Below, piece after piece: positions 42,594-50,849 of a DNA stretch of 64,000 nt. The notes beneath the pieces were generated by a model. It ran no database searches, had not been told where the DNA came from, and saw only the letters and a list, made by a program, of their open reading frames with translations. Position 1 is the first letter of the stretch. Every line of letters begins with the position of its first letter. Source of the DNA: an uncultured bacterium (GTDB lineage: Bacteria; Cyanobacteriota; Vampirovibrionia; Gastranaerophilales; Gastranaerophilaceae); NCBI GenBank assembly GCA_949299935.1, contig CASGCE010000032.1:50899-114898 (forward strand), written 5' to 3'. The position numbers were made by a program, and so were the translations under genes.

Positions 42594-43598
42594 ATGAATA
42601 TGGATAAAGAAAAACTCGTTTCTTACATTAAGAAACTAAATGAACCTAAAATATTGGTTGTTGGTGATTTAGCTATAGATGAAATGATATACGGTGATGC
42701 GGAGCGTATTTCACGTGAGGCACCCGTTCTGATATTACAGCACACCAAAACGACGATAATATTGGGCAGTGCTTCAAACGCTTCCAACAATGTTTCGACA
42801 TTGAACGATGGAAAAGTTGGTGTGATTGGTGTTTGTGGTGATGATTACCAATCAGGTCTTATGCTGGATGCATTTAAGAAAGCTAATGTTGATTGTAAAT
42901 ATATTATCAAGGATCCCTCAAGAAAAACTATTACCAAAACCCGTATTTCCGGATCTATTACAACTTCAATTACCCAGCAAATAGTCCGTGTTGACCGGCA
43001 GACAAATCTGCCGATTTGTCGTGAAACTGAAAACAGGGTTATTGATAATATTGAAAAAGCGTTGCCCGAATATGATGCTGTTATTTTGTCAGATTATCAC
43101 ATAGGTACTCTTACTAAAAGAATTATTGAAACAACTATTAAGTTGGCCAACAAATATAATAAGATAATCGTTGTTGATGCACAAAAAGATTTGAGCATTT
43201 ATAAAAATGTTACGTCAATGACGCCTAATCTTCCAGATACGGAAAAAGCAGTAGGTTTTCTTATAAAAAATGATGAAGATTTGCAAAAAGCGGGTGATAA
43301 ATTACTCAGTGAAACAAAGGCAAATGCGGTACTTATCACTTGCGGAGCGGATGGTATGTTTGTTATTGAGCCTAAAAGAAAATATACGAAAATTCCGGTA
43401 TTCAATAAATCCGAAGTTTTCGATGTGACGGGTGCAGGTGATACAGTTACCGCTGTCTACACATTGGCATTGGCAGCAGGTGCTGATTATGTCAACGCGG
43501 CAATTATCGGAAATATAGCCGCAAGCCTCGTTGTTCGTCAATTCGGATGTGCAACAACTACTATTAATGAATTGTTGGATGCCGCTAAAAAATTATAG
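42594..43598 (+). CDS. rfaE1: D-glycero-beta-D-manno-heptose-7-phosphate kinase (RfaE1/HldA-like)
   Basis: 334 residues, PfkB fold. KILVVGDLAIDEMIYGDAER and ISREAPVLILQ are typical of the HldE kinase half, followed by GSASNASNNVSTL, VDRQTNLPI and the C-terminal anion hole DVTGAGDTVTAVYTLALAAG (catalytic Asp). The nucleotidyltransferase half of HldE is absent, so a separate RfaE2 should exist elsewhere. It makes heptose bisphosphate for LPS core or S-layer glycans. It starts the group with DUF4330, O-antigen ligase-like and DegT genes. No strong ribosome site is visible. Confidence 0.9.
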   Translation: MNMDKEKLVSYIKKLNEPKILVVGDLAIDEMIYGDAERISREAPVLILQHTKTTIILGSASNASNNVSTLNDGKVGVIGVCGDDYQSGLMLDAFKKANVDCKYIIKDPSRKTITKTRISGSITTSITQQIVRVDRQTNLPICRETENRVIDNIEKALPEYDAVILSDYHIGTLTKRIIETTIKLANKYNKIIVVDAQKDLSIYKNVTSMTPNLPDTEKAVGFLIKNDEDLQKAGDKLLSETKANAVLITCGADGMFVIEPKRKYTKIPVFNKSEVFDVTGAGDTVTAVYTLALAAGADYVNAAIIGNIAASLVVRQFGCATTTINELLDAAKKL

Positions 43599-43607
43599 GA
43601 GAAATTT

Positions 43608-44174
43608 ATGCAAAAGTTTTCAGATTTATTTAAAAAAATCCGTCCGATTGATTTAATTATTGTTTTCGGGGTTATTATTGCATTAATTGTCGGTTTCTTT
43701 ACGTTTAATAATTTTAGACAAACTGCTGATAAGCAAATTGAAGCAACCTCAAAAATAAGATTTCAGGTATACATAAGAAGTGTTACTCTGACAAGTAACA
43801 AAATCCCTATGAATAAAGGTGAAAAAACTTTTATCAGTATAAGAAATGTTCCTTATTCAGATTTAGATATAGTGGATGTGTACTCTGACAGGAAGAAAAT
43901 AGTCCTGCCAACATTTAATTCTAAAAAGGTGGTTGTAGTTGAAGATGTTTCTCAGGCAAGCCTTTACGATATTGTTGTAACACTTGAGGATACTGCAAAA
44001 ATAACCAAGGATGGGGCCGTTGTCGGTGGTAATAAAATTAAAATGGGGCTTCCTATAACGTTGGAAGGTAAGGATTATAAATTTAACGGAATTGTTTCAA
44101 ATTTGCAACTTGTTCCTGTTCCGGATAGTCATGACATGATTAACAATCAAAGTACAACTTACGATGTTCAGTAA
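43608..44174 (+). CDS. DUF4330 membrane-anchored protein
   Basis: 188 residues. A short cytoplasmic N terminus, one membrane helix (about 16-35, LIIVFGVIIALIVGFFTFNN), then a beta-rich outer domain: ATSKIRFQVYIRSVTLTSNK, DLDIVDVYSDRKKIVLPTFN, YDIVVTLEDTAKITKDGAVV, NKIKMGLPITLEGKDYKFNG. This is the DUF4330 layout found mainly in Cyanobacteria and relatives. Function unknown. It is tightly placed between the heptose kinase (9 bases) and the O-antigen ligase-like gene (11-base overlap), so a role in surface-polysaccharide assembly is likely. Confidence 0.85.
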   Translation: MQKFSDLFKKIRPIDLIIVFGVIIALIVGFFTFNNFRQTADKQIEATSKIRFQVYIRSVTLTSNKIPMNKGEKTFISIRNVPYSDLDIVDVYSDRKKIVLPTFNSKKVVVVEDVSQASLYDIVVTLEDTAKITKDGAVVGGNKIKMGLPITLEGKDYKFNGIVSNLQLVPVPDSHDMINNQSTTYDVQ

Positions 44175-45492
44175 AGTATTATTTAAAATTCAAGATAAAC
44201 TGAAGTATTTTTATGACAATAGCTTGTTTTTACAAAATATAGATACATTTATTTTCGTGTCTATTTTGGCCGTAATTATTGTTTCAGTGTTTTTGTCATC
44301 GGATAATATCGGTTTTGTTGCCCTGGTTACGATGTTCTTGACCTTGGTGAAAATTTTGACTAAAAAGGGCGATAGATTTACGTTTAATTGTTTTGAATTA
44401 TTTTTGAGCGCATATTTTATGCTGGTTTTCATAAGTCTGGCAGGTTCAACGTTATTTGCTTTAAGTTTAAAGGGTTTTCTGAAAACGTTTATATACATTG
44501 GGTTTTATTTTTCTGCTGCACATTACTTAAAAAATAATTTATCAAAACTTCCGTATATTATTATTACAATAGCTTTATGTCAGAGCTTTGAAAGTATTGT
44601 TGCGGTTATGCAAAATATTGCACATGTAGAGGCCATATCAGGTTGGCAGGATACTTCTGGTCTTAATCCCGAAGAAATCATGACTCGTGTTTATGGTACT
44701 TTAAAACCCTTTAATCCAAATCTTTTAGGAGGTTATTTTGTCGCCGGGATTCCTTCGGTTTTTGCAATACTTGCTTATTTTTTACTAAAAAATAAATACA
44801 AGAAAGCTTTAATATTTGCTGTAGGTCTTTTATTGTCTGTTTTTGCGCTATTAGCAACAGGCTGCAGAGGTGCTTATATGGCTTTGTTTTTAATATTGGT
44901 GCTTTCTTTTGTTATTTCGGTTAAATTTTTCGGAAAAAACTATAAAAAAATATATTTTATTGTAATGGGTTCTGTAACGGTAATGCTTACCGCAGCGTTA
45001 TTATTTTTGACCTCTTTAAGGACGAGATTTTTGTCGATGTTTGCTATGCGGCAGGATTCCTCTAATTCTTTCAGATTTAATGTCTATCAAGCGTCCGTTG
45101 AAATGTTTCGGGATAATTGGTTGCTTGGAATTGGTGTAGGTAACAGAAATTTCCGAGAAATCTACGGACTGTATATGAAAACCGGATTTGATGCTTTGAG
45201 TGCTTATAATATCTTCCTGGAGATTGCTGTTGAAAGCGGGTTATTTGCGCTTATTGCTTTTCTGGGATTTTTGGTTGTTCTAATGCGTGATGCAATAAGG
45301 ATTATATTGAACTCACAAGATTTTGAAAAAATAATTTTTGTTTCTGCCGCTGTTATATCAATTCTTGCAGTGATGTTTCACGGATTTGTGGATACGGTAT
45401 TTTTCAGACCGCAAATTCAGTTTATATTTTGGATAATGGTGGCAATAGTATCTGCCTATGGTTTTAAAAAAGCTGATAATACAAACTTCTGA
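44164..45492 (+). CDS. O-antigen ligase / Wzy-like polymerase
   Basis: 442 residues with about 11-12 hydrophobic segments and a large loop (about 155-190) containing RVYGTLKPFNPNLLGGYFVA, the Wzy_C/WaaL-type signature, then ATGCRGAYMALFLIL (Arg-Gly motif) and GVGNRNFREIYGLYMKTGFD with the catalytic-like HNxxLE region as AYNIFLEIAVESG. It should ligate or polymerise undecaprenyl-linked glycans at the periplasmic face. Whether ligase or polymerase cannot be told from sequence. It overlaps the DUF4330 gene by 11 bases. Confidence 0.88.
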   Translation: MFSKVLFKIQDKLKYFYDNSLFLQNIDTFIFVSILAVIIVSVFLSSDNIGFVALVTMFLTLVKILTKKGDRFTFNCFELFLSAYFMLVFISLAGSTLFALSLKGFLKTFIYIGFYFSAAHYLKNNLSKLPYIIITIALCQSFESIVAVMQNIAHVEAISGWQDTSGLNPEEIMTRVYGTLKPFNPNLLGGYFVAGIPSVFAILAYFLLKNKYKKALIFAVGLLLSVFALLATGCRGAYMALFLILVLSFVISVKFFGKNYKKIYFIVMGSVTVMLTAALLFLTSLRTRFLSMFAMRQDSSNSFRFNVYQASVEMFRDNWLLGIGVGNRNFREIYGLYMKTGFDALSAYNIFLEIAVESGLFALIAFLGFLVVLMRDAIRIILNSQDFEKIIFVSAAVISILAVMFHGFVDTVFFRPQIQFIFWIMVAIVSAYGFKKADNTNF

Positions 45493-45566
45493 TATAAAGC
45501 TTTTATAAAGACATGAAAAAGCTGTGGTAAACTTAAATTAAAGGTAGTTAAGAAGGAGAAGAATAT

Positions 45567-46691
45567 ATGATACCTATTTTAGATTCAAAACGTCAGTACG
45601 CAACAATCGGTGCGGAAGTTGAAAAAGCTGTATGTGAAGTTTTACGTTCCGGTTCTTATATTTTGGGACCAAATACAAAGGCTTTGGAACAAGAGTTGGC
45701 AGATTTTATCGGATGTAAATATACCGTTGGTTTGAATTCGGGTACTGATGCTTTACATTTAGCATTGAGAGCTTTAGATATAGGACCCGGAGATGAAGTT
45801 ATAACAGTTGCATTCACGTTTGTTGCAACAACTGAAGCTATTGGAATTGTTGGTGCAAAGCCTGTTTTCGTTGATATTGATGAGGATACGTTTAATCTTG
45901 ATGCTTCAAAATTAGAGGCTGCAATTACTCCTAAAACAAGGGCTATCATTCCTGTTCATCTTTACGGTCAGCCTTGCGATATGGATGTTATTATGGATGT
46001 TGCAAAACGTCATAATTTGCATGTAATAGAAGATTGTTGTCAAGCTATCGGAGCTTTGTATAAAGGTAAAATGGTCGGGACGTTCGGAGATTTTGGTTGC
46101 TTGAGCTTCTATCCTACTAAAAACTTAGGCGGTATGGGCGATGGCGGTCTTATTATGACTAATGATGAAAAGTTGAAAGATAGAGTAATTGCTTTGCGTA
46201 ACCATGGCGGTGCAATTCGCTACCATCACGACGAAATAGGTGTTAATAGCCGTCTTGATGAAATTCAAGCCGCAATTTTGCGCGTCAAACTTCCGCATGT
46301 TAAACAATGGAATGAAATGAGACGTAAGCATGCTTATTATTACAATGAATTATTTAAAGATTGTGCGGATGTTCAAACCCCTAAAGAATTACACGATACA
46401 TATTGCGTCTATCACCAATACACAGTTAAAATTCCTAACAGAGATGAAGTTCATAAAATGCTTCAGGAAAATGGCATAGGTGCAATGCTTTATTATCCTA
46501 TTCCTTTACATTTGCAAAAAGTGCATGAATATTTAGGAGTTGGTAAGGGTTCATTGCCTGTTTCAGAAAAAAATACTGAAATGGTTATTTCTCTTCCTAT
46601 GTTCCCTGAACTCACTGAGGAAGAACAAAGAACGGTCGCCAGAACTTTGATTGATTGTATTAGTAAATCAAAAGCCAAAGTTGGTGTTTAA
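45567..46691 (+). CDS. DegT/DnrJ/EryC1 sugar aminotransferase
   Basis: 374 residues. PLP-fold motifs: GSYILGPNTKALEQEL, VGLNSGTDALHLALRALDIG, DEVITVAFTFVATTEAI, AIIPVHLYGQPCDMD, VIEDCCQAIGALYKGKMVGT and LSFYPTKNLGGMGDGGLI with the PLP lysine; then HHDEIGVNSRLDEIQAAILR and YHQYTVKI. It aminates a nucleotide-linked keto sugar (UDP or dTDP). The last gene of the surface-polysaccharide group, with its own ribosome site (AAGGAGAAG) and a bidirectional terminator after it. Confidence 0.94.
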   Translation: MIPILDSKRQYATIGAEVEKAVCEVLRSGSYILGPNTKALEQELADFIGCKYTVGLNSGTDALHLALRALDIGPGDEVITVAFTFVATTEAIGIVGAKPVFVDIDEDTFNLDASKLEAAITPKTRAIIPVHLYGQPCDMDVIMDVAKRHNLHVIEDCCQAIGALYKGKMVGTFGDFGCLSFYPTKNLGGMGDGGLIMTNDEKLKDRVIALRNHGGAIRYHHDEIGVNSRLDEIQAAILRVKLPHVKQWNEMRRKHAYYYNELFKDCADVQTPKELHDTYCVYHQYTVKIPNRDEVHKMLQENGIGAMLYYPIPLHLQKVHEYLGVGKGSLPVSEKNTEMVISLPMFPELTEEEQRTVARTLIDCISKSKAKVGV

Positions 46692-46705
46692 ATATTGTTC
46701 ACAAC

Positions 46706-46735
46706 AAAAAGACCCATGTTTATATGGGTCTTTTT
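46706..46735. terminator. Bidirectional intrinsic terminator
   Basis: AAAAAGACCCAT and ATGGGTCTTTTT form the stem around a 6-base loop. The A and T tracts serve both the aminotransferase on the plus strand and the small gene on the minus strand. Confidence 0.92.
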
Positions 46736-46758
46736 ATATACTTATTGGCGGCATGCAT

Positions 46759-47016
46759 TTAGCCTATGGCGGTGAATGTGAATCCTTTGGCTAATTCGTT
46801 AAACGGGTTAATGCCAACTCTGCTTGAATCGGCGAATGTTTCATCAGGATTGAAACGCTGGTTGCGTGGGGTATCAGCTCCTTGTGTCATTTTACCAACC
46901 CGGGTGATATCTCCAAAAGCGTAGGACGGCACAGCTCCTTGTATCGTTGACATCATTGTCTGTGATACGCCTGTTATTTCCTTTATATCGTTTAATCCGC
47001 CTTGATTATATGTCAT
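46759..47016 (-). CDS. Small protein of unknown function, second of a pair
   Basis: 85 residues, polar, no signal peptide or membrane helix: LNDIKEITGVSQTMMSTIQG, VPSYAFGDITRVGKMTQGAD, FNPDETFADSSRVGINPFNE, LAKGFTFTAIG. Ribosome site AGAGGACAA. It follows another unknown small gene after 9 bases. Many Gly, Thr and Asn residues suggest a loosely folded or structural protein. I do not recognise it. Confidence 0.6.
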   Translation of the reverse strand: MTYNQGGLNDIKEITGVSQTMMSTIQGAVPSYAFGDITRVGKMTQGADTPRNQRFNPDETFADSSRVGINPFNELAKGFTFTAIG

Positions 47017-47025
47017 GTTGTCCTC

Positions 47026-47286
47026 TTAAGCTATCCATGCTGCCGTCGGGCTTGCATAGTATCCGTTGTTTTCATAAAATTTACGATCCGTGTATGAAAC
47101 ATTTCTGTTCGTAAGTCCGTCAATTTTATCTCCTGTTATTGTATTTGTTCCAACACTGTTCCCTTGAAAAAAGTTAGTCAGTGCCGCATCACGCATTAAC
47201 TGTGAGGTATCTTTTTCCGCACCGTTAAAATGAGTGTATCTCGGCTGTGTTAAAGCCGAAAATTTCGTACTGAATAAATTGGTCAT
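47026..47286 (-). CDS. Small protein of unknown function, first of a pair
   Basis: 86 residues: MTNLFSTKFSALTQPRYTHF, NGAEKDTSQLMRDAALTNFF, GNSVGTNTITGDKIDGLTNR, then an aromatic tail KFYENNGYYASPTAAWIA. No signal peptide. Good ribosome site AAGGAAAAG. The composition resembles its neighbour (polar, Asn/Thr/Gly-rich), so the two may act together. Unknown family. Confidence 0.6.
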   Translation of the reverse strand: MTNLFSTKFSALTQPRYTHFNGAEKDTSQLMRDAALTNFFQGNSVGTNTITGDKIDGLTNRNVSYTDRKFYENNGYYASPTAAWIA

Positions 47287-47661
47287 TGCTTTTCCTTTTT
47301 TATACTCTTATATATATAAAGTATATACGGTATCAATAATTGCCTTTTTTGTAAAGATATATAAACATGCTTATTACTATTATTCCCGCATCAATGTACT
47401 TTACGAGCTTATGTAAAGTTTTGTAAAGTGTAAAATCTACACCATTATTAGCGTTTTGGCTAGTTAAAAAAAATATTTAAACAATTTATTGACATTTAAA
47501 AAACTATGTGTCATAATAAGAAAGTAAGATTTAAGTGTAGTCGAAACACTAAATATAAATAGATTCATTAACCCCAAAAACATATAAACTCCTAAATAAT
47601 AAACACTAAAAGAGACCATTAGGATGCAGAAAACGACCCACTCACTTGTGAGTGGTTTTTT
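47287..47661. other. 375-base intergenic segment holding a small RNA
   Basis: No ORF with a credible start. Left part (47287-47480) is AT-rich with words GTAAAG repeated (about 47413-47428). Right part holds the promoter and terminator of the candidate RNA listed separately. Confidence 0.5.
47489..47517 (+). promoter_or_regulatory. Near-consensus sigma70 promoter of the small RNA
   Basis: TTGACA (47489-47494), 17-bp spacer, CATAAT (47512-47517): 11 of 12 consensus bases, the best promoter in the window. Confidence 0.85.
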
Positions 47662-47663
47662 TT
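47524..47663 (+). ncRNA. Small RNA candidate, about 140 nt
   Basis: Between the near-consensus promoter and a perfect terminator (CCACTCAC, TT, GTGAGTGG, T8) there is no gene. The RNA would carry a 5' hairpin (AGTGT...ACACT around TAGTCGAA, about 47535), a long unpaired A-rich middle with CTCCT (47590-47594) and the terminator hairpin. The layout resembles short trans-acting RNAs such as cyanobacterial Yfr-type RNAs, but I do not recognise a family. The terminator runs into the end of convergent rsmG. Confidence 0.62.
47638..47663 (+). terminator. Intrinsic terminator of the small RNA
   Basis: Perfect 8-bp stem CCACTCAC/GTGAGTGG, 2-base loop as written (4 when the last pair opens), followed by eight T. 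On the minus strand no T-run follows directly. Confidence 0.88.
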
Positions 47664-48276
47664 ATTGTATTATTAAAAGATTTCGGACAAATTTTTCATT
47701 CAGCGGCAGTTCATATTCTATTATATCGATTATTTTTGAGTTATATTTTTTCAGGATTTTTTGTGCATGCATTATTTCTTCATCAGTTTTTCGAGATTTG
47801 TAGGCAACAAAATAACCGTCTTTTTTTAGCAATGGTAGTGCATATCCACATATTTTATCCAATGTACCGACTGCTCTAGCGGTTATTATATCGTATTTAT
47901 TATTCAAATTCTCTGACCTGGCGCATATTGTTGTCAGGTTTTCTATTTTTAATTCGTGTTTTATATTGTCTATTGCATTGATCTTTTTTCTTATACTATC
48001 CAGTGCCGTAACACTAATGTTCGGGTATGTTATGGATATGGGTAAAGCTGGAAATCCGCCGCCTGTGCCTATGTCTAACAAGGAATAGTTTTTGTCAAAG
48101 GTCAGGTATTTTTTGAAAAAATTTTCTATTGCAAGGCTGTCAAACACGTGTTTTTCCCACAAAAAATTCTCATCATTTTTAGAGATTAAATTAATTACGG
48201 CATTTTGCCGCAAAAATGCCTGCATGTAGTTTTTGTAAAATTCTTTATTCTTCAAGTTCTTTAAACCTTTCCTCAC
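47662..48276 (-). CDS. rsmG: 16S rRNA m7G527 methyltransferase
   Basis: 204 residues. INLISKNDENFLWEKHVFDS (the RsmG N-terminal pattern N-L-x-x...H-x-x-D-S), LLDIGTGGGFPALPISI (AdoMet loop), VTALDSIRKKINAI, CARSEN, DIITARAVGTLDKICGYALP and YFVAYKSRK fit RsmG/GidB. It methylates N7 of G527 in 16S rRNA; loss gives low-level streptomycin resistance. The start used is a GTG at 48276 that overlaps the upstream ATPase-TPR gene by 32 bases; a TTG at 48255 is an alternative. Translation is probably coupled. Confidence 0.93.
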   Translation of the reverse strand: MRKGLKNLKNKEFYKNYMQAFLRQNAVINLISKNDENFLWEKHVFDSLAIENFFKKYLTFDKNYSLLDIGTGGGFPALPISITYPNISVTALDSIRKKINAIDNIKHELKIENLTTICARSENLNNKYDIITARAVGTLDKICGYALPLLKKDGYFVAYKSRKTDEEIMHAQKILKKYNSKIIDIIEYELPLNEKFVRNLLIIQ

Positions 48277-50641
48277 CTACTCGCATTTTTATATCTTCTA
48301 TTCGTTGTGCAATTTTGGGCGCATTTTCTTTGTAGATTCCTTCATTAGTGTAGGAATATGCATATTTGTAATTTTTCAGTGCAAGTGAATTTTCTTGTCT
48401 GTTAAAATAAAAGTCGCCAAGTGCTGTTGAGGCGGAAATAATGTAAAAAGGTTCTTTTAGGATTTTAGCATAACTTAGAGCCTGATTGTAGTATAAAAGT
48501 GCTTTTTCCGGAAATTTTGCAGCATAAATTTCGGCAAGTTTCATTGATGACGTGTAAATACCGTTTATATTTTTCATTTGCTTATCAAGTTTGATACTTT
48601 CTAGGTAGTATTTCACTGCGATGGTTGGCTTTCCGATGTCATTGTACAATAGCGCAATATTGGAAAGTGCACTAGAAAGATTTTGGTTATTTTGGGGATT
48701 TGAGTCCAAACTTATACATTTTTTATAGTATTCAACTGCCGTTTTTTCATCTCCAATGTCCTCATTTACAAGTGCAAACTTATAATATAGTTCGGACAAT
48801 ACATTTTTGCTGATATTAATCGGATTAATTTCAAGAGCTTTTTTATAGTAGTTATAGATTGTATTATTATCACTGCTTAAGTTTGCAAGTGCATTTAAAA
48901 CTTTTATTCTCAACTCGTCCGAAATATTATTCTTTTCTATATCAGAGAGCAAAGTTTTTGCTTTATCGAGTTTAAATGTCATGTAAAAAATATTGGCAAT
49001 ATAGTATTTTATTTCGTTAATCTTTTCTGTATCGCCTGTAGAGTTATAGAAATCTTCTGCCAGTTCAAAATATTTTTGCGCACTGTACCAGTCTGAAATA
49101 TTTTGATAATTTTGAGCCAGCTTTATGTATATGTTAGGCAGATATGTGTAATAATCATCATCATTTTCTTTCGTCAAACATTTATGATAAATTGAAATTG
49201 CATGCTTATAGTCAAAAGAAGCTTCTTCTTGTTTTGCCCTATTCATAAGTCCGGTCAGTGAGAGTTTGTTTTCCTCCTGCTCTTGTTTAGCACGTTCATC
49301 GCTGAAGGATAAGAAATTCTTTATTGAATCCGCTATTTTATCAAGTACTCCAGTATCATCATCATCAAATATGAATGAAATAGTTTTAATTTTTTCTTCT
49401 TTAGGTTGTTCAATATTTTCTTGTGAGTTTTCAATTAAATTTTGACTCGGGCTGGTATTCGGTGATTTTTGAATGTGATTTTGTACCTGCAAGTAATGTT
49501 TTTTGGGAATGAACATCGAATGATATTCAATTTCATTACGCATAGTTTGGCGTGAAATAATTATATTACGATCTAGGGGTTTTAAAGGTAATTGAGTATT
49601 GTATAAATCTACGCATCCTTGGTGAAGTTTTAGAGCAACATTAGGCGGAATTGAATTTTCAGCGATAGCCTTGTAGTAATCTTGCAGGTAAACACATTCT
49701 TTTGATTTTGAAAGTAAAAGATTATTTATGAAAAATAACATTTTTTCTTCATCCCACAAATTAAATGTTTTGAGGAGTTTTATGCTGACAGGGTGTCTTA
49801 TTACTGTTAAAAACCTGAACAAATGACCGCTGACAGGGTCCACAAGTGCCAGTGCCTCTCGCAATATAAAATCGCTGAAACTTAAAAAACTTTTTGAGTA
49901 TCCGTCTAAAAATTCTCCGAGAGTTAACTTTCTCAATTTCATTATTTTCAAAGATAATGTTGTGTAAAAGAAATATCCGTGAGTCAGCTTATACAGTTCA
50001 TCTGAAAGTGGACCTATTTGTTTAAATTCTTCAGAGCGGAGATATTTTTCAAATATGGTTTTTTGAAAAGCAAGTATAGTTATTTTTTCGTATTTTATTT
50101 TTTTTTCAAACTCGGACAAATCAAAATTCCTGGATATTAAAATAACCTTTAAGTTTTCCATTTTGCAGAGGTGAAATATGAACCCCAAAATTTCTTGTTT
50201 GTTGGATTTCAAAACTGTTTCAAAGGAGTTTAATATAACGATAACAGGTTTATTTACGGATTGGAAATATGCATTTATTTTTTGCGTAAAATTTTCGGTT
50301 TTAATTTTTGGGACAGATATTTTGCCAAGAGCGGAGAATTTTTTGAATTCTTCAAAAAAGGTCAGTAAAATATCATCCAATATTGTTGTTTCAAAGCAAT
50401 TATATTGAAGAACGGGGATGTCTTCATGCAAAGTGGCGGTAAGACAGTGCTCAACTATACTTGATTTTCCGGTACCCAAAAAACCGTTTACAAGAAGTAA
50501 AGATGTGTCATTTTGCAAAAAACTTAACATACTGCCAATTTGTGTTGCATTGTTTTCCAGTAAAAAAGAATTTATGCCGCTTAATTCATTTTTTAAAAGT
50601 AGTTTTGAATCAAATTCTTTACTTGTAAAATTGTATTCCAT
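48245..50641 (-). CDS. STAND-like ATPase with TPR repeats
   Basis: 798 residues. N-terminal P-loop ATPase (about 25-300): Walker A NGFLGTGKSS (52-61), Walker B-like PVIVILNSFETVL, LKVILISRNFDLSEF (sensor), and a winged-helix part (RHPVSIKLLKTFNLW). An acidic linker (about 385-450) is followed by eight or so TPR units (about 465-790: YTYLPNIYIKLAQNYQNISD, SELYYKFALVNEDIGDEKTA, SSALSNIALLYNDIGKPTIA, YASKLAEIYAAKF-like). This is the AP-ATPase plus TPR arrangement of regulatory STAND proteins. No HTH or effector domain is visible. It is upstream of rsmG; a weak -10 (TAATAT) lies 6 bases before ATG. Confidence 0.8.
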   Translation of the reverse strand: MEYNFTSKEFDSKLLLKNELSGINSFLLENNATQIGSMLSFLQNDTSLLLVNGFLGTGKSSIVEHCLTATLHEDIPVLQYNCFETTILDDILLTFFEEFKKFSALGKISVPKIKTENFTQKINAYFQSVNKPVIVILNSFETVLKSNKQEILGFIFHLCKMENLKVILISRNFDLSEFEKKIKYEKITILAFQKTIFEKYLRSEEFKQIGPLSDELYKLTHGYFFYTTLSLKIMKLRKLTLGEFLDGYSKSFLSFSDFILREALALVDPVSGHLFRFLTVIRHPVSIKLLKTFNLWDEEKMLFFINNLLLSKSKECVYLQDYYKAIAENSIPPNVALKLHQGCVDLYNTQLPLKPLDRNIIISRQTMRNEIEYHSMFIPKKHYLQVQNHIQKSPNTSPSQNLIENSQENIEQPKEEKIKTISFIFDDDDTGVLDKIADSIKNFLSFSDERAKQEQEENKLSLTGLMNRAKQEEASFDYKHAISIYHKCLTKENDDDYYTYLPNIYIKLAQNYQNISDWYSAQKYFELAEDFYNSTGDTEKINEIKYYIANIFYMTFKLDKAKTLLSDIEKNNISDELRIKVLNALANLSSDNNTIYNYYKKALEINPINISKNVLSELYYKFALVNEDIGDEKTAVEYYKKCISLDSNPQNNQNLSSALSNIALLYNDIGKPTIAVKYYLESIKLDKQMKNINGIYTSSMKLAEIYAAKFPEKALLYYNQALSYAKILKEPFYIISASTALGDFYFNRQENSLALKNYKYAYSYTNEGIYKENAPKIAQRIEDIKMRVGEERFKELEE

Positions 50642-50742
50642 ATCGCTATATTAAATGATTTTACAATTTTTTGCAAATTTATTTTAAATAATTGCACTTT
50701 GATTTTTTTAATAGTATGATGTTAATAATAGACGGGGAAAAT

Positions 50743-50847
50743 ATGGAATTTTTCAGAAAACATCAAAAAATTATAATTGCAATTATAGCAGTAACATTTA
50801 TTGCTTGGACTGTAGGTCTGATGCTGTTACCGATTTTAATTAAATAA
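50743..50847 (+). CDS. 34-residue membrane microprotein
   Basis: ATG at 50743 follows GACGGGGAAAAT. The product, MEFFRKHQKIIIAIIAVTFI followed by AWTVGLMLLPILIK, is one membrane helix with a basic N terminus, similar in style to the N-terminal anchor of PpiD/SurA-like proteins (F-F-R-K/R-H-x-K). It ends 2 bases before the EnvC-like gene, so the two are co-transcribed. Its short length makes annotation by size alone fail. Function unknown; a stray anchor of a lost folding factor or a true small protein are both possible. Confidence 0.6.
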   Translation: MEFFRKHQKIIIAIIAVTFIAWTVGLMLLPILIK

Positions 50848-50849
50848 TT

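Noticed and set aside
47524..47663. Yfr1 or 6S RNA identity of the small RNA
   Set aside because: The conserved Yfr1 core (ACTCCTCACAC) and the long open 6S bubble are not present.
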